Source: Hydrogenophaga intermedia (GTDB lineage Bacteria; Pseudomonadota; Gammaproteobacteria; Burkholderiales; Burkholderiaceae_C). From it: a stretch of DNA of 64,000 bases. A program made the translations under genes and the position numbers. Position 1 is the first letter of the stretch; every line of letters begins with the position of its first letter. This document shows positions 35,712-43,892 of this stretch, piece after piece. The notes below the pieces were generated by a model. It ran no database searches. It saw only the letters and a list, made by a program, of their open reading frames with translations, and was not told where the DNA came from. Location of the stretch: positions 124,001-188,000 of the forward strand of contig NZ_JAMBNO010000003.1 in assembly GCF_023715105.1 (NCBI RefSeq), written 5' to 3'.

Positions 35712-37763
35712 TCAGAGAGCCATGGCCAGGCGTGTGCCCTGGTCGATCGCCCGCAGTGCGTCCAGCTCACTCGCCAGTTCCGCCCCGCCAATCACGTCGG
35801 GTTGGATGCCGACGCCGCGCAGCTCCACGGCCAGTGCGTTCTCGGACTCCTGCCCGGCGCAGATCACCACCGTGTCGACCTCGAGCAGCCGGGCCTCGCC
35901 GTTCACGCGCAGGTGCAGCCCGGCATCGTCGATTCGCTCGTAGCTGCAGCCCGACAGCGTCTGCAGTCCCCGCTGCTCGAGCCGGGCCCGCAAGGCCCAG
36001 CCGGTGGACAGGCCCAGCGTGCGCCCGGGCTTCTCCGGCCGGCGCTGCAGCAGGGTAACGCTGCGCAGGGACCTTGGCGGCTGCGGCGGCTGCAGGGCGC
36101 CGGGCACCTCGGGCGCCGTCGTGACGCCCCACTCGGTCAGGAAGGCGCTGACTTCATCTTCTGCGGCAGGGGGCGAGCCCCCGTCCGCGACCTCGTGCAG
36201 CAGGTATTCGGCCACGTCGAAGCCGATGCCGCCGGCACCGATGACGGCAACGCGGCGGCCTGCCTGCCTGCGCCCCGAGAGCAGCTCCGCGTAGCCGACC
36301 ACCTTCGGGTGGTCCAGCCCCTGGATCCCGGGCCTGCGCGCCCGCACCCCGGTGGCGACCACGATGCGGTCGAACTCCGCCGCGGCCAGCTCGCCTGCAG
36401 CCGGCCGCTGCCCCAGGCGCACTTGCACGCCTTCCTGATCGAGGCGGGTGCCGAAGTAGCGCACCAGCTCGTGGAATTCTTCCTTGCCCGGCACGGCCCG
36501 CGCGAGGTTCAACTGGCCGCCGATGTGGGGCGCGGCTTCGTACAGAGTGACCTGGTGGCCCCGCTCGGCGGCTGTCACCGCGCATGCCAGCCCGGCGGCG
36601 CCGCCGCCAACCACGGCGATGCGGCGTCGCGCCGTCGGGGCCGGCATCTGCATGAACTCCAGTTCCCGCCCGGCACGCGGGTTGACGAGGCAGGAGGCCG
36701 GGCGGTTGGTGAAGATGAAGTCCAGGCAGGCCTGGTTGCAGGCGATGCAGGTGTTGATGGTGTCGGGGCGGCCTGCTGCGGCCTTGCGCACGAAATCGGG
36801 GTCGGCAAGGAAAGGCCGGGCCATGGACACCATGTCGGCGTCTCCCGCAGCCAGGATGTCTTCGGCCACCTCGGGCACGTTGATGCGGTTGGAGATGACC
36901 AGGGGAATGCCGATGGCGCGTTTGATGCGCGCTGCGGCAAAGCGGAAGGCCGCGCGCGGTACCAGATAGGCGATGGTGGGAACCTTCGCCTCGTGCCAGC
37001 CGAAGCCCGTGTTGATGACGTCGGCTCCCGCAGCCTCGATGGCCTGCGCCAGTGCGATGACCTCATGGGCCGGGGCACCGCCTTCGACCAGGTCCAGTGC
37101 CGACAGCCGGTACATGATCAGGGCGCGGGCACCCAGGCGTTCCCGCGTGCGGCGCACGATCTCCACCGGCAGGCGGTGCCGGTTGGCCATGCTGCCGCCG
37201 AACTCGTCGGTGCGGTCGTTGCAGCGGGTGGTCGTGAACTGGTTGATGAAATACCCTTCCGAGCCCATCACCTCCACGCCGTCGAAGCCGGCGCGCATTG
37301 CCAGCTCGGCGCAATTCACGAAGTCCTCGATGGTCCGCCAGACTTCCGCGGTCCCGAGGGTGCGCGGCACGCGACGGTTGATCGGCGACGGAATGCTGGA
37401 GGCGCCCACGAGTTGCGCGGTCTTGCCATAGCGTCCGGTGTGCAGCACCTGCAGCAGGATCTTGCCCCCTTCGGCATGCACCGCCTGCGGTATCGGACGC
37501 AGCGCGTCGGCTTGTTCGGGCGTGATGAGCTGCGGCCCATGGTCGTCCAGCAGGGCTTCAAGGTTCATCGCGAACCCGCCGGTGACGATCAGTCCCGCGC
37601 CGCCGCGCGCGCGTTCGGCGTAGAACGCGGCCAGCCGTTCGACACCGCGGTCGAGGTTGTCCAGCCCCGTGTGCATTGATCCCATCAGCGTGCGGTTGCG
37701 CAGGGTGTGAGCACCGAGCGCGATCGGCGACAGCAAGGTGGGGAAAGCAGGGGGCGCATTCAT
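35712..37763 (-). CDS. FadH-like NADH:flavin oxidoreductase / 2,4-dienoyl-CoA reductase
   Basis: 683 residues in three parts: an old-yellow-enzyme FMN barrel (about 1-330), a 4Fe-4S site CIACNQACLDFIFTNRPAS with a further Cys (about 335-360), and an FAD/NAD(P) domain (IAVVGGGAAGLACAVTAAERG about 375). This is the build of bacterial 2,4-dienoyl-CoA reductase and trimethylamine dehydrogenase relatives. It may reduce unsaturated ring or chain CoA esters. The ATG at 37763 lacks a ribosome site and is close to the conserved element at 37772-37788, so the mRNA may be leaderless. First gene of the twelve-gene operon. Confidence 0.82.
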   Translation of the reverse strand: MNAPPAFPTLLSPIALGAHTLRNRTLMGSMHTGLDNLDRGVERLAAFYAERARGGAGLIVTGGFAMNLEALLDDHGPQLITPEQADALRPIPQAVHAEGGKILLQVLHTGRYGKTAQLVGASSIPSPINRRVPRTLGTAEVWRTIEDFVNCAELAMRAGFDGVEVMGSEGYFINQFTTTRCNDRTDEFGGSMANRHRLPVEIVRRTRERLGARALIMYRLSALDLVEGGAPAHEVIALAQAIEAAGADVINTGFGWHEAKVPTIAYLVPRAAFRFAAARIKRAIGIPLVISNRINVPEVAEDILAAGDADMVSMARPFLADPDFVRKAAAGRPDTINTCIACNQACLDFIFTNRPASCLVNPRAGRELEFMQMPAPTARRRIAVVGGGAAGLACAVTAAERGHQVTLYEAAPHIGGQLNLARAVPGKEEFHELVRYFGTRLDQEGVQVRLGQRPAAGELAAAEFDRIVVATGVRARRPGIQGLDHPKVVGYAELLSGRRQAGRRVAVIGAGGIGFDVAEYLLHEVADGGSPPAAEDEVSAFLTEWGVTTAPEVPGALQPPQPPRSLRSVTLLQRRPEKPGRTLGLSTGWALRARLEQRGLQTLSGCSYERIDDAGLHLRVNGEARLLEVDTVVICAGQESENALAVELRGVGIQPDVIGGAELASELDALRAIDQGTRLAMAL

Positions 37764-37771
37764 GGAGGTCA

Positions 37772-37788
37772 AGTCTAACTAACGTATG
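37772..37788 (-). promoter_or_regulatory. Conserved operator/promoter element, site 3
   Basis: On the minus strand this reads CATACGTTAGTTAGACT, agreeing with CTAACnnnTGTTAGACT at 11 of 14 fixed positions and pointing at the FadH-like gene. A shifted reading CTAACGTATGTTCG on the plus strand also gives near-symmetric arms. It lies in the divergent region with the gene at 37885. Confidence 0.45.
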
Positions 37789-37884
37789 TTCGATGATATA
37801 GTCGATCCCGGCTTTTGTGAAATTTCTCTGCGCGAGGGTTTCCCCTCTCGCGCGATTCCGCCCCTCCGAATCGCAAAATCGCCC

Positions 37885-38586
37885 ATGCCCCAAGTCGTAC
37901 CGCCAAATGGCCACCCGGCCGAGCTCTATCTTCAACCCGGCCGCTTCGTCGACAGCAACCATCCGGCGGTGCAGGCCTTCGCCCGCGCCCATGCTGACGC
38001 CTCGATGAAGCCGCGCGACATCGCCGTGAAGTTGTACTACGCGGTGCGCGATGGCTTCCGCTACGACCCCTATCACTTCGACATGTCCCAGGCGGGGCTC
38101 AAGGCGAGCCAGGTGGTGGAGCAAGGGCGCGGCTTCTGCGTGCCCAAGGCGACTTTACTGGCCGCTGCGGCACGCGTGTTCGGCGTGCCCGCACGCCTGG
38201 GCTTTGCCGACGTCCGCAACCATCTCACAAGCCCGCGGCTGCGCGAGATGATGAACACCGACGTGTTCGCCTTTCATGGCTATGCCGAACTGATGATTGA
38301 CGGCCGGTGGGTCAAGGCGACGCCCGCGTTCAACCTGAGCCTGTGCGAGAAGGCTGGCGTGAAGCCGCTGGAATTTGACGGCAGCTCCGATTCCATTTTC
38401 CATGAGTTCGACCGGCAGGGCCGGCGCCACATGGAGTACATCCGGGACCGCGGCACCTATGCCGACGTGCCGCGCGAGGAGATGCTGCAGGCCTTCGAGC
38501 ACCTGTACCCCAACTACCGGGACTGGATGCAGAACACCGGCACAGCCGACTTCGAGGGCGAAGTCAGGCCACGGCGCGCGGACTGA
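37885..38586 (+). CDS. Transglutaminase-like domain protein
   Basis: 233 residues from the ATG at 37885; the frame stays open to an ATG at 37786, but the first 33 codons look unlike the family. The papain-like triad is visible as GRGFCVPKATLLAAAAR (Cys), FHGYAELMIDGRWVKATPAFN (His, Asp). Bacterial members are proteases, peptide amidases or amide-forming enzymes. It precedes an acyl-CoA ligase by 58 bases, so a role in hydrolysing a conjugated acid before activation is possible but unproved. Confidence 0.75.
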   Translation: MPQVVPPNGHPAELYLQPGRFVDSNHPAVQAFARAHADASMKPRDIAVKLYYAVRDGFRYDPYHFDMSQAGLKASQVVEQGRGFCVPKATLLAAAARVFGVPARLGFADVRNHLTSPRLREMMNTDVFAFHGYAELMIDGRWVKATPAFNLSLCEKAGVKPLEFDGSSDSIFHEFDRQGRRHMEYIRDRGTYADVPREEMLQAFEHLYPNYRDWMQNTGTADFEGEVRPRRAD

Positions 38587-38644
38587 AGGCCATTCCGGCG
38601 CATGCATCGAGCCGGCTCCTCCCCAGACCAAGGAGAACGTCTAC

Positions 38645-40162
38645 GTGAGCCTCAGATCCTTTACCCTGCATGACCTGATCGAACGCAATGCCTGGCTGCA
38701 CGGCCGCCGCATGGCCTTCACCGGCGAGGGGCAAGCGGTCACGCACGCGCAGTACGCTCAGCGGACGGCGCGCCTGGCCGCCGGCCTGGCCGGTGCAGGC
38801 CTGGTGGCGGGTGAGCGTGTTGCCGTGCTGGCGCACAACTGCCAAGCCTATGTCGACCTGGTCGGAGCGGCGGCACGCCTCGGCGCCATCGTCGTGCCGA
38901 TCAACTGGCGCCTGTCGGCCGAAGAGGTGGCCTACGTGCTGGCGGATACCCGCCCCCGGGCGCTGGTGGCCGCGCCGGACCTGCTGCCGCTGCTGGGGCA
39001 GGCGGATCTCGAAGGCATGCGGAGGTACGTGATGGCGGGCGACTTCGACGCCGGGACGGGCTGGATGCCGCTGGGAAGCCTGTATCTGGACACCGTCGCC
39101 CCCGTGCCGGCGCAGATCGAGGACGATGCGGCCTTGTTCATCGTGCACACTGCTGCCGTGGGCGGGCGGCCGCGCGGCGCGCTGCTGTCGCACCGCGGCC
39201 TGCTGACGGCCGCAGCCCAGTCCGCCCACGCCTGGAAGCTCAGCCCGCTCGACGCGCAAGTGGGCGTGCTGCCGCTGTTCCACGTGGCCGGCATCGGGTT
39301 GACGCTGACGCTGATGGCCGCGGGGGGGAGCACGATCACGGTGCCGCGCTTCGACCCGAAGACCGTGGTGCAACTGGTCGACGAACTCGGTGGCACCGTG
39401 ATGGGCTCGTTTCCACCCATGCTGGGCGCGGTGCTCGATGCCGCTGCCGGGGCGGGTTCCAGCCTCGGAGCGCTGCGCATCGTGTTTGGCATCGAGGCGC
39501 CCGACACGCTGGCGCGCTTCGCCGTCGCCTGCCCGCACGCCGAGTTCTGGGTGGGCTACGGGCAGACCGAGACCTCGGGCTCGGTCTCCACTTCGCGCTA
39601 CGCCGACCGGCCCGGCAGTGCAGGCCTGCCGGTGGAGCAGCACACCGTGGCCATTGTCGACGATGAAGACTGCCCCGTTCCGCATGACACCACGGGGGAG
39701 ATCGTGGTGCGGGGGCCGATGGTCTTCAAAGGCTACTGGAATTGCGAGGCCGACAACGCCTTGACGTTCCGCGGCGGCTGGCATCACACCGGAGACCTGG
39801 GGCGTTTCGACGCGGAGGGCTACCTCTGGTACATGGGCCGTTCGCCGGCCAAGGAATTGATCAAACCCGGCGGCGAGAATGTCTACCCAGCCGAAGTCGA
39901 GCGGGCGCTGCTCGAGCATCCGGCGGTGGACCAGGCCGTGGTGTTCGGCGTGCCCGATGCGCAGTGGGGCGAGGCCGTGCAGGCAGTGTGCGTGCTCAAG
40001 CCCGGCCAAACGCTGGCTGCCGAGGAACTGATTGACTTCGTCGGCGGGCGCATCGCGCGCTACAAGAAGCCAAAGCACGTGGTGTTCACCGCCGAACTGC
40101 CAAGAACCGCTTCCGGCGGCATCGACCGGGCCGCAGCGAAGGCCCAGCACGCGCTGGCCTGA
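38645..40162 (+). CDS. Atypical AMP-dependent acyl-CoA ligase
   Basis: 505 residues from a GTG with AAGGAGA upstream. Overall ANL fold is clear: LPLFHVAG, GYGQTETSG, TGDLGRFDAEGYLWYMGR, KPGGENVYPAEVE. Two catalytic motifs are changed. The phosphate-binding loop, normally TSGTTGxPKG, reads TAAVGGRPRG, and the C-terminal motif PRTASGKIDR reads PRTASGGIDR, so the Lys that contacts carboxylate and alpha-phosphate during adenylation is missing. It may be impaired, use another residue, or catalyse only the thioester half reaction. Confidence 0.8.
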   Translation: MSLRSFTLHDLIERNAWLHGRRMAFTGEGQAVTHAQYAQRTARLAAGLAGAGLVAGERVAVLAHNCQAYVDLVGAAARLGAIVVPINWRLSAEEVAYVLADTRPRALVAAPDLLPLLGQADLEGMRRYVMAGDFDAGTGWMPLGSLYLDTVAPVPAQIEDDAALFIVHTAAVGGRPRGALLSHRGLLTAAAQSAHAWKLSPLDAQVGVLPLFHVAGIGLTLTLMAAGGSTITVPRFDPKTVVQLVDELGGTVMGSFPPMLGAVLDAAAGAGSSLGALRIVFGIEAPDTLARFAVACPHAEFWVGYGQTETSGSVSTSRYADRPGSAGLPVEQHTVAIVDDEDCPVPHDTTGEIVVRGPMVFKGYWNCEADNALTFRGGWHHTGDLGRFDAEGYLWYMGRSPAKELIKPGGENVYPAEVERALLEHPAVDQAVVFGVPDAQWGEAVQAVCVLKPGQTLAAEELIDFVGGRIARYKKPKHVVFTAELPRTASGGIDRAAAKAQHALA

Positions 40163-40173
40163 CGCTCGCGCTG

Positions 40174-40962
40174 TCAACCGGGTGTGCTGAGCCCGCCATT
40201 GACGCTCAGGGTCTGGCCGGTGATGGCATCCGACTCCGGGCCCGCGAAGAACGCCGCAGCCTGCGCGATGTCGGCGCAATGCACCGGAAAGAGCATTCGC
40301 TTTCGGAGGTTGTCGAGCATGCCCTGGCCGTGCGCGCCGGCGAGCGCAGCCGATCCGCCACCCCAACGCGGCTCGGCGTCCCAGATGTAGCTCATCGCCA
40401 CAGCGTTGATGCGGATGCCGTCGCGCCCGAGTTCGCGCGCCAGGACGCGGCACATCTGCATCATGCCCCCCGTGGCGCCCCCGATGAACGACTCGCCCAC
40501 GGTGGCCACCCTGCCGGCGTCGGTGCCGATGGCCACGATCTTGCCGCGACCCCGGCTGCGCATGGCGCGGGCCGCCGCCTGGATCGCGTACGCGCGCGTG
40601 AGCCAGTGAGAGCGGATATAGGTCTCGAAGTCCGGTCCCTCCATCTCCAGGAACAGCTTGAACGCGAGCGAGTCGCTGCTGGCGCCGGCGCCGCTGGCCA
40701 CCAGCACGTCGAGCCGGCCGTGGCGTTGCACGATGCGGTCAACCATGGCCTGCACCGCAGCGCGGTCGGTCAGGTCGGCGCACTCGAACTCCGCCCGCCC
40801 GCCCGCCGCCTGGATCTCCTCGACGACTGCGGCGCCGCTGTCGGTGCTGCGGCCGTTGACAACAACGGTGGCTCCGCGGCGGGCCAGTTCGTTCGCCGCG
40901 GCGCGCCCGATGTACGCCGTGGCGCCGGTGACGAGCGCGATCTGGTCCTGAAGGGTTTTCAC
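40174..40962 (-). CDS. SDR-like protein lacking the catalytic Tyr/Lys
   Basis: 262 residues with a normal Rossmann start (TGATAYIGRAAANELARRG) and C-terminus (GQTLSVNGG). The NNAG segment is SGAGASS, and where SDRs have Ser...YxxxK the sequence is GTDAGRVATVGESFIGGATGG, with Ile and Thr aligned to Tyr and Lys. Classical dehydrogenase chemistry is therefore unlikely. It is divergent from the thiolase-like gene at 41029 across a conserved regulatory element and convergent with the atypical ligase. Confidence 0.8.
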   Translation of the reverse strand: MKTLQDQIALVTGATAYIGRAAANELARRGATVVVNGRSTDSGAAVVEEIQAAGGRAEFECADLTDRAAVQAMVDRIVQRHGRLDVLVASGAGASSDSLAFKLFLEMEGPDFETYIRSHWLTRAYAIQAAARAMRSRGRGKIVAIGTDAGRVATVGESFIGGATGGMMQMCRVLARELGRDGIRINAVAMSYIWDAEPRWGGGSAALAGAHGQGMLDNLRKRMLFPVHCADIAQAAAFFAGPESDAITGQTLSVNGGLSTPG

Positions 40963-40984
40963 GGCCGGGGCCTATCCTTTCAAC

Positions 40985-41001
40985 CTAACACTTGTTAGAC
41001 T
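40985..41001 (+). promoter_or_regulatory. Conserved operator/promoter element, site 2
   Basis: CTAACACTTGTTAGACT, identical to site 1 (140-156) at all 14 fixed positions of CTAACnnnTGTTAGACT, with TGGC two bases further on in both. It lies between the divergent SDR-like and thiolase-like genes, 27 bases before the latter start. Confidence 0.6.
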
Positions 41002-41028
41002 CGTGGCATTGTCACGGAGATCCGATCC

Positions 41029-42198
41029 ATGAGCAAGCGCGAAGCGGTCATCGTCGGGGTCGCCGACGTGCCCTTGAAGGATGGCAAGGTGCTGACACCG
41101 ATGTCGGTGCTGCAGATGCAGGCCCTGGCGGCGCGCGACGCGCTGGCGGACGCGGGTATCCCGATGGGCGCGGTCGACGGCCTCCTGACGGCCGGCATGT
41201 GGGGCGTGCCCGGCCCTGGGCAGCTCCCCACGGTCACGCTGTCCGAGTACCTCGGCATCACTCCCCGGTTCGTGGATGGCACCAATATCGGCGGCTCGGC
41301 CTTCGAGGCGCACGTGGCGCACGCCGCCACGGCGATCGAGGCCGGCCGCTGCGAGGTGGCGCTCATCACCTATGGCAGCCTGCAGCGCAGCGAAGCCAGC
41401 CGCAACCTGGCCGGCCGCCCTTCGGTGCTGACGATGCAGTACGAAACCCCCTGGGGCATGCCCACGCCGGTGGGCGGCTACGCGATGGCGGCGATGCGCC
41501 ATATGCACGAATTCGGCACTACTTCCGAACACCTGGCCGAGATCGCGGTGGCCACGCGCAAATGGGCGGCGCTGAATCCTGGTGCGACGATGCGTGCGCC
41601 GCTGTCGATCGAGGACGTCCTGGGCAGCCCGCTGATCTCCGATCCACTGCACCTGCTCGACGCATGCCTGGTCACGGACGGCGGCGGCGCCGTCGTCATG
41701 ACGACGGCGGCGCACGCGAAGGCGCTGGGACGCAAGGCCGTGCACGTACGCGGGTTCGGCGAGGCGCACACCCACTGGACGATTGCAGCGATGCCCGACC
41801 TCGCCCGGCTGACGGCCGCCGAAGTGGCCGGGCGCGAGGCTTTCGCGATGGCGGGCATCGGCCCTGATGCGATCGATGTCGTCGAACTGTACGACTCCTT
41901 CACGATCACCGTGCTGATGACGCTGGAGGCGCTGGGGTTCTGCGGGCGCGGCGAGGGCGGCGCCTTCGTCGCCGGCCAGCGAACTGCGCCGGGCGGCGCT
42001 TTCCCGCTCAACACCAACGGCGGCGGGCTGTCGTACGCCCATCCCGGCATGTACGGGATCTTCCTGCTGATCGAAGCCGTGCGCCAGCTGCGCGGTGAAT
42101 GCGGCGAGCGCCAGGTCAAGGACGCCGTCACTGCCCTCGTCCATGGCACCGGCGGCACGCTGTCGAGTGGCGCCACCTGCATTCTTTCCACCCGCTGA
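41029..42198 (+). CDS. Thiolase-like (SCP2-type) protein, probable acyl-CoA aldolase, second module
   Basis: 389 residues. The N-terminal AVIVGVADVP and C-terminal TNGGGLSYAHPGMYG define the SCP2-thiolase group. The nucleophile position reads DGTNIGGSAFEAH with no Cys. DUF35 gene follows by 15 bases. The same reasoning as for 18734-19927 favours retro-aldol or related C-C lyase activity. The two thiolase-like proteins are only distantly similar to each other, so they are not a recent duplication and may act on different intermediates. Confidence 0.77.
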   Translation: MSKREAVIVGVADVPLKDGKVLTPMSVLQMQALAARDALADAGIPMGAVDGLLTAGMWGVPGPGQLPTVTLSEYLGITPRFVDGTNIGGSAFEAHVAHAATAIEAGRCEVALITYGSLQRSEASRNLAGRPSVLTMQYETPWGMPTPVGGYAMAAMRHMHEFGTTSEHLAEIAVATRKWAALNPGATMRAPLSIEDVLGSPLISDPLHLLDACLVTDGGGAVVMTTAAHAKALGRKAVHVRGFGEAHTHWTIAAMPDLARLTAAEVAGREAFAMAGIGPDAIDVVELYDSFTITVLMTLEALGFCGRGEGGAFVAGQRTAPGGAFPLNTNGGGLSYAHPGMYGIFLLIEAVRQLRGECGERQVKDAVTALVHGTGGTLSSGATCILSTR

Positions 42199-42213
42199 GC
42201 AGCGACATCCACC

Positions 42214-42615
42214 ATGTACGAAAAGCCCCTGCCCATCGTCGACCCGGAAAGCGCACCCTACTGGATGGCGCTGAAGGAAAACCGCCTCATCCTGAAGCAC
42301 TGCCGTGACTGCGGACGGCATCACTTCTACCCGCGCGCGCTTTGCCCGCATTGCCATTCCGACGCGCTGGAGTGGCGCGACGCCCGCGGAACCGGCAGCA
42401 TCTACAGCTTCACGATCGCCCGTCGCCCGGCCGGTCCGGCCTTCAAGGCGGACGCGCCCTACGTCGTGGCCGTGGTCGACCTGGACGAGGGCGCCCGGAT
42501 GATGACCAACATCGTCACCGACGACGTCGAGTCGGTGCGCATCGGCCAGCGGGTGGCCGTGCACTTCGAAGCGGTCACGGGCGAGATCACACTGCCGAAG
42601 TTCCGGCCCGCCTGA
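42214..42615 (+). CDS. DUF35 zinc-ribbon/OB-fold protein, second module
   Basis: 133 residues. Zinc ribbon CRDCGRHHFYPRALCPHC then OB-fold GTGSIYSFTIARR and PYVVAVVDLDEG. Expected to form a complex with the preceding thiolase-like protein. Confidence 0.82.
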   Translation: MYEKPLPIVDPESAPYWMALKENRLILKHCRDCGRHHFYPRALCPHCHSDALEWRDARGTGSIYSFTIARRPAGPAFKADAPYVVAVVDLDEGARMMTNIVTDDVESVRIGQRVAVHFEAVTGEITLPKFRPA

Positions 42616-42627
42616 CGCGACGCCGTC

Positions 42628-43860
42628 ATGAACTTCGACATCGACCCTGACACCACGGCGATCGCCGAGGCGGTGCTGCGCTTCATCGAGCGCGAAGTGG
42701 TTCCCCTGGAGGCCAGGCATCGCGCAGTGCTGGGCAGCGAACGCACCTTGTACCAGGCCGACGGCCGCTACGTGCCGGAGGCGCTGGCACTGCGCCAGCA
42801 GGTGCGCATGCGCTCGGCCGAACTGGGCTACTACAACCTGTTCGGCGACGAGAAGCTCGGGGGCGGCGGGCAGGGTGCTCAGGTCATGGTCCATGTGCAG
42901 GAAGCCATCAACCATCGCTTCGGACCGGGCCGGCCGCTGATCCAGACGGTGGTGCTGCCCTCGCCCTTCACCAACGGTTTGTCGCCGGTGCTGCGGCACC
43001 TTGACCCCGAGGTGTTCGAGCGTTACCGCGGCGGGATTGCCAGCGGCGCCAGCACGCTGTGTTTCGCGTTGAGCGAGCCGGACGCCGGCTCGGACGTGTT
43101 CGCCATGAAGACCCGTGCGGTGCGCGACGGCGACCACTGGGTGCTCAGCGGAACCAAGCAGTGGATCACCAATTCGCCTTATGCGGACCACGCCATGGTT
43201 TTCGCGCTGACCGACCCCGAAGCGGCGGCGCAGCACAAGGGCGGGGTGACGGGCTTCTTCGTGGACACGCGCTCGGCTGGATTCAGCGTGCCGCGCCTGA
43301 TCAACACCGTCGGGCACCTCGGGGGCGACACCGGCGTGGTTGTGCTGGACGGCGTGCGTGTGCCTGACGACCACCGGCTTGGCGCGGTGGGCCGCGGCCT
43401 GAATGTGGCCATGGACGGCGTCAACGCAGGCCGCATGGGCATGGCCGCCACCTGCCTGGGCCTTGCGCGGTGGGCGCTGGACCAAGCGGTCGAATATGCG
43501 AAGGTGCGCAAGACCTCGGGCGTGCCGATCGCCGAGCACCAGGCGGTTCAGTTCATGCTGGCCGATTCCGCCATGGACATCTACGCGGCCAAGTCGATGA
43601 TCCAGAACTGCGCCTGGCGCGTCGACCAGGGTCAGGCGGCGACGGCACAGGTGAGCATGGTCAAGGCCTTCTCCACCGAGATGCTGGGCCGGGTGATGGA
43701 TCGCAGCATCCAGGTGCACGGCGCTATGGGGCTGACCAACGAGCTGCGCATCGAAGAGGGCTACCGCTTTGCCCGTGTCATGCGCATCCCGGACGGGACA
43801 GCCGAGATCCAGCGCCGTACCATCGCCCGTCAGTTGCTGGCCGGCCGCACGGAGCTGTAG
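42628..43860 (+). CDS. Acyl-CoA dehydrogenase
   Basis: 410 residues, slightly longer than the average member owing to an extended N-terminal region. CFALSEPDAGSDVFAM and KQWITNS mark the FAD domain; the C-terminus has IPDGTAEIQRR, where the catalytic Glu of EGT is replaced by Asp. It starts 12 bases after the DUF35 stop and probably makes the unsaturated CoA ester upstream of the aldolase step. Confidence 0.86.
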   Translation: MNFDIDPDTTAIAEAVLRFIEREVVPLEARHRAVLGSERTLYQADGRYVPEALALRQQVRMRSAELGYYNLFGDEKLGGGGQGAQVMVHVQEAINHRFGPGRPLIQTVVLPSPFTNGLSPVLRHLDPEVFERYRGGIASGASTLCFALSEPDAGSDVFAMKTRAVRDGDHWVLSGTKQWITNSPYADHAMVFALTDPEAAAQHKGGVTGFFVDTRSAGFSVPRLINTVGHLGGDTGVVVLDGVRVPDDHRLGAVGRGLNVAMDGVNAGRMGMAATCLGLARWALDQAVEYAKVRKTSGVPIAEHQAVQFMLADSAMDIYAAKSMIQNCAWRVDQGQAATAQVSMVKAFSTEMLGRVMDRSIQVHGAMGLTNELRIEEGYRFARVMRIPDGTAEIQRRTIARQLLAGRTEL

Positions 43861-43892
43861 CCGCATGGCGCCGCGCGAGTGAGGAGCCTGCC

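Noticed and set aside
35802-37679. A 625-codon plus-strand frame
   Set aside because: Antisense shadow of the FadH-like gene, which has clear FMN, Fe-S and FAD motifs.
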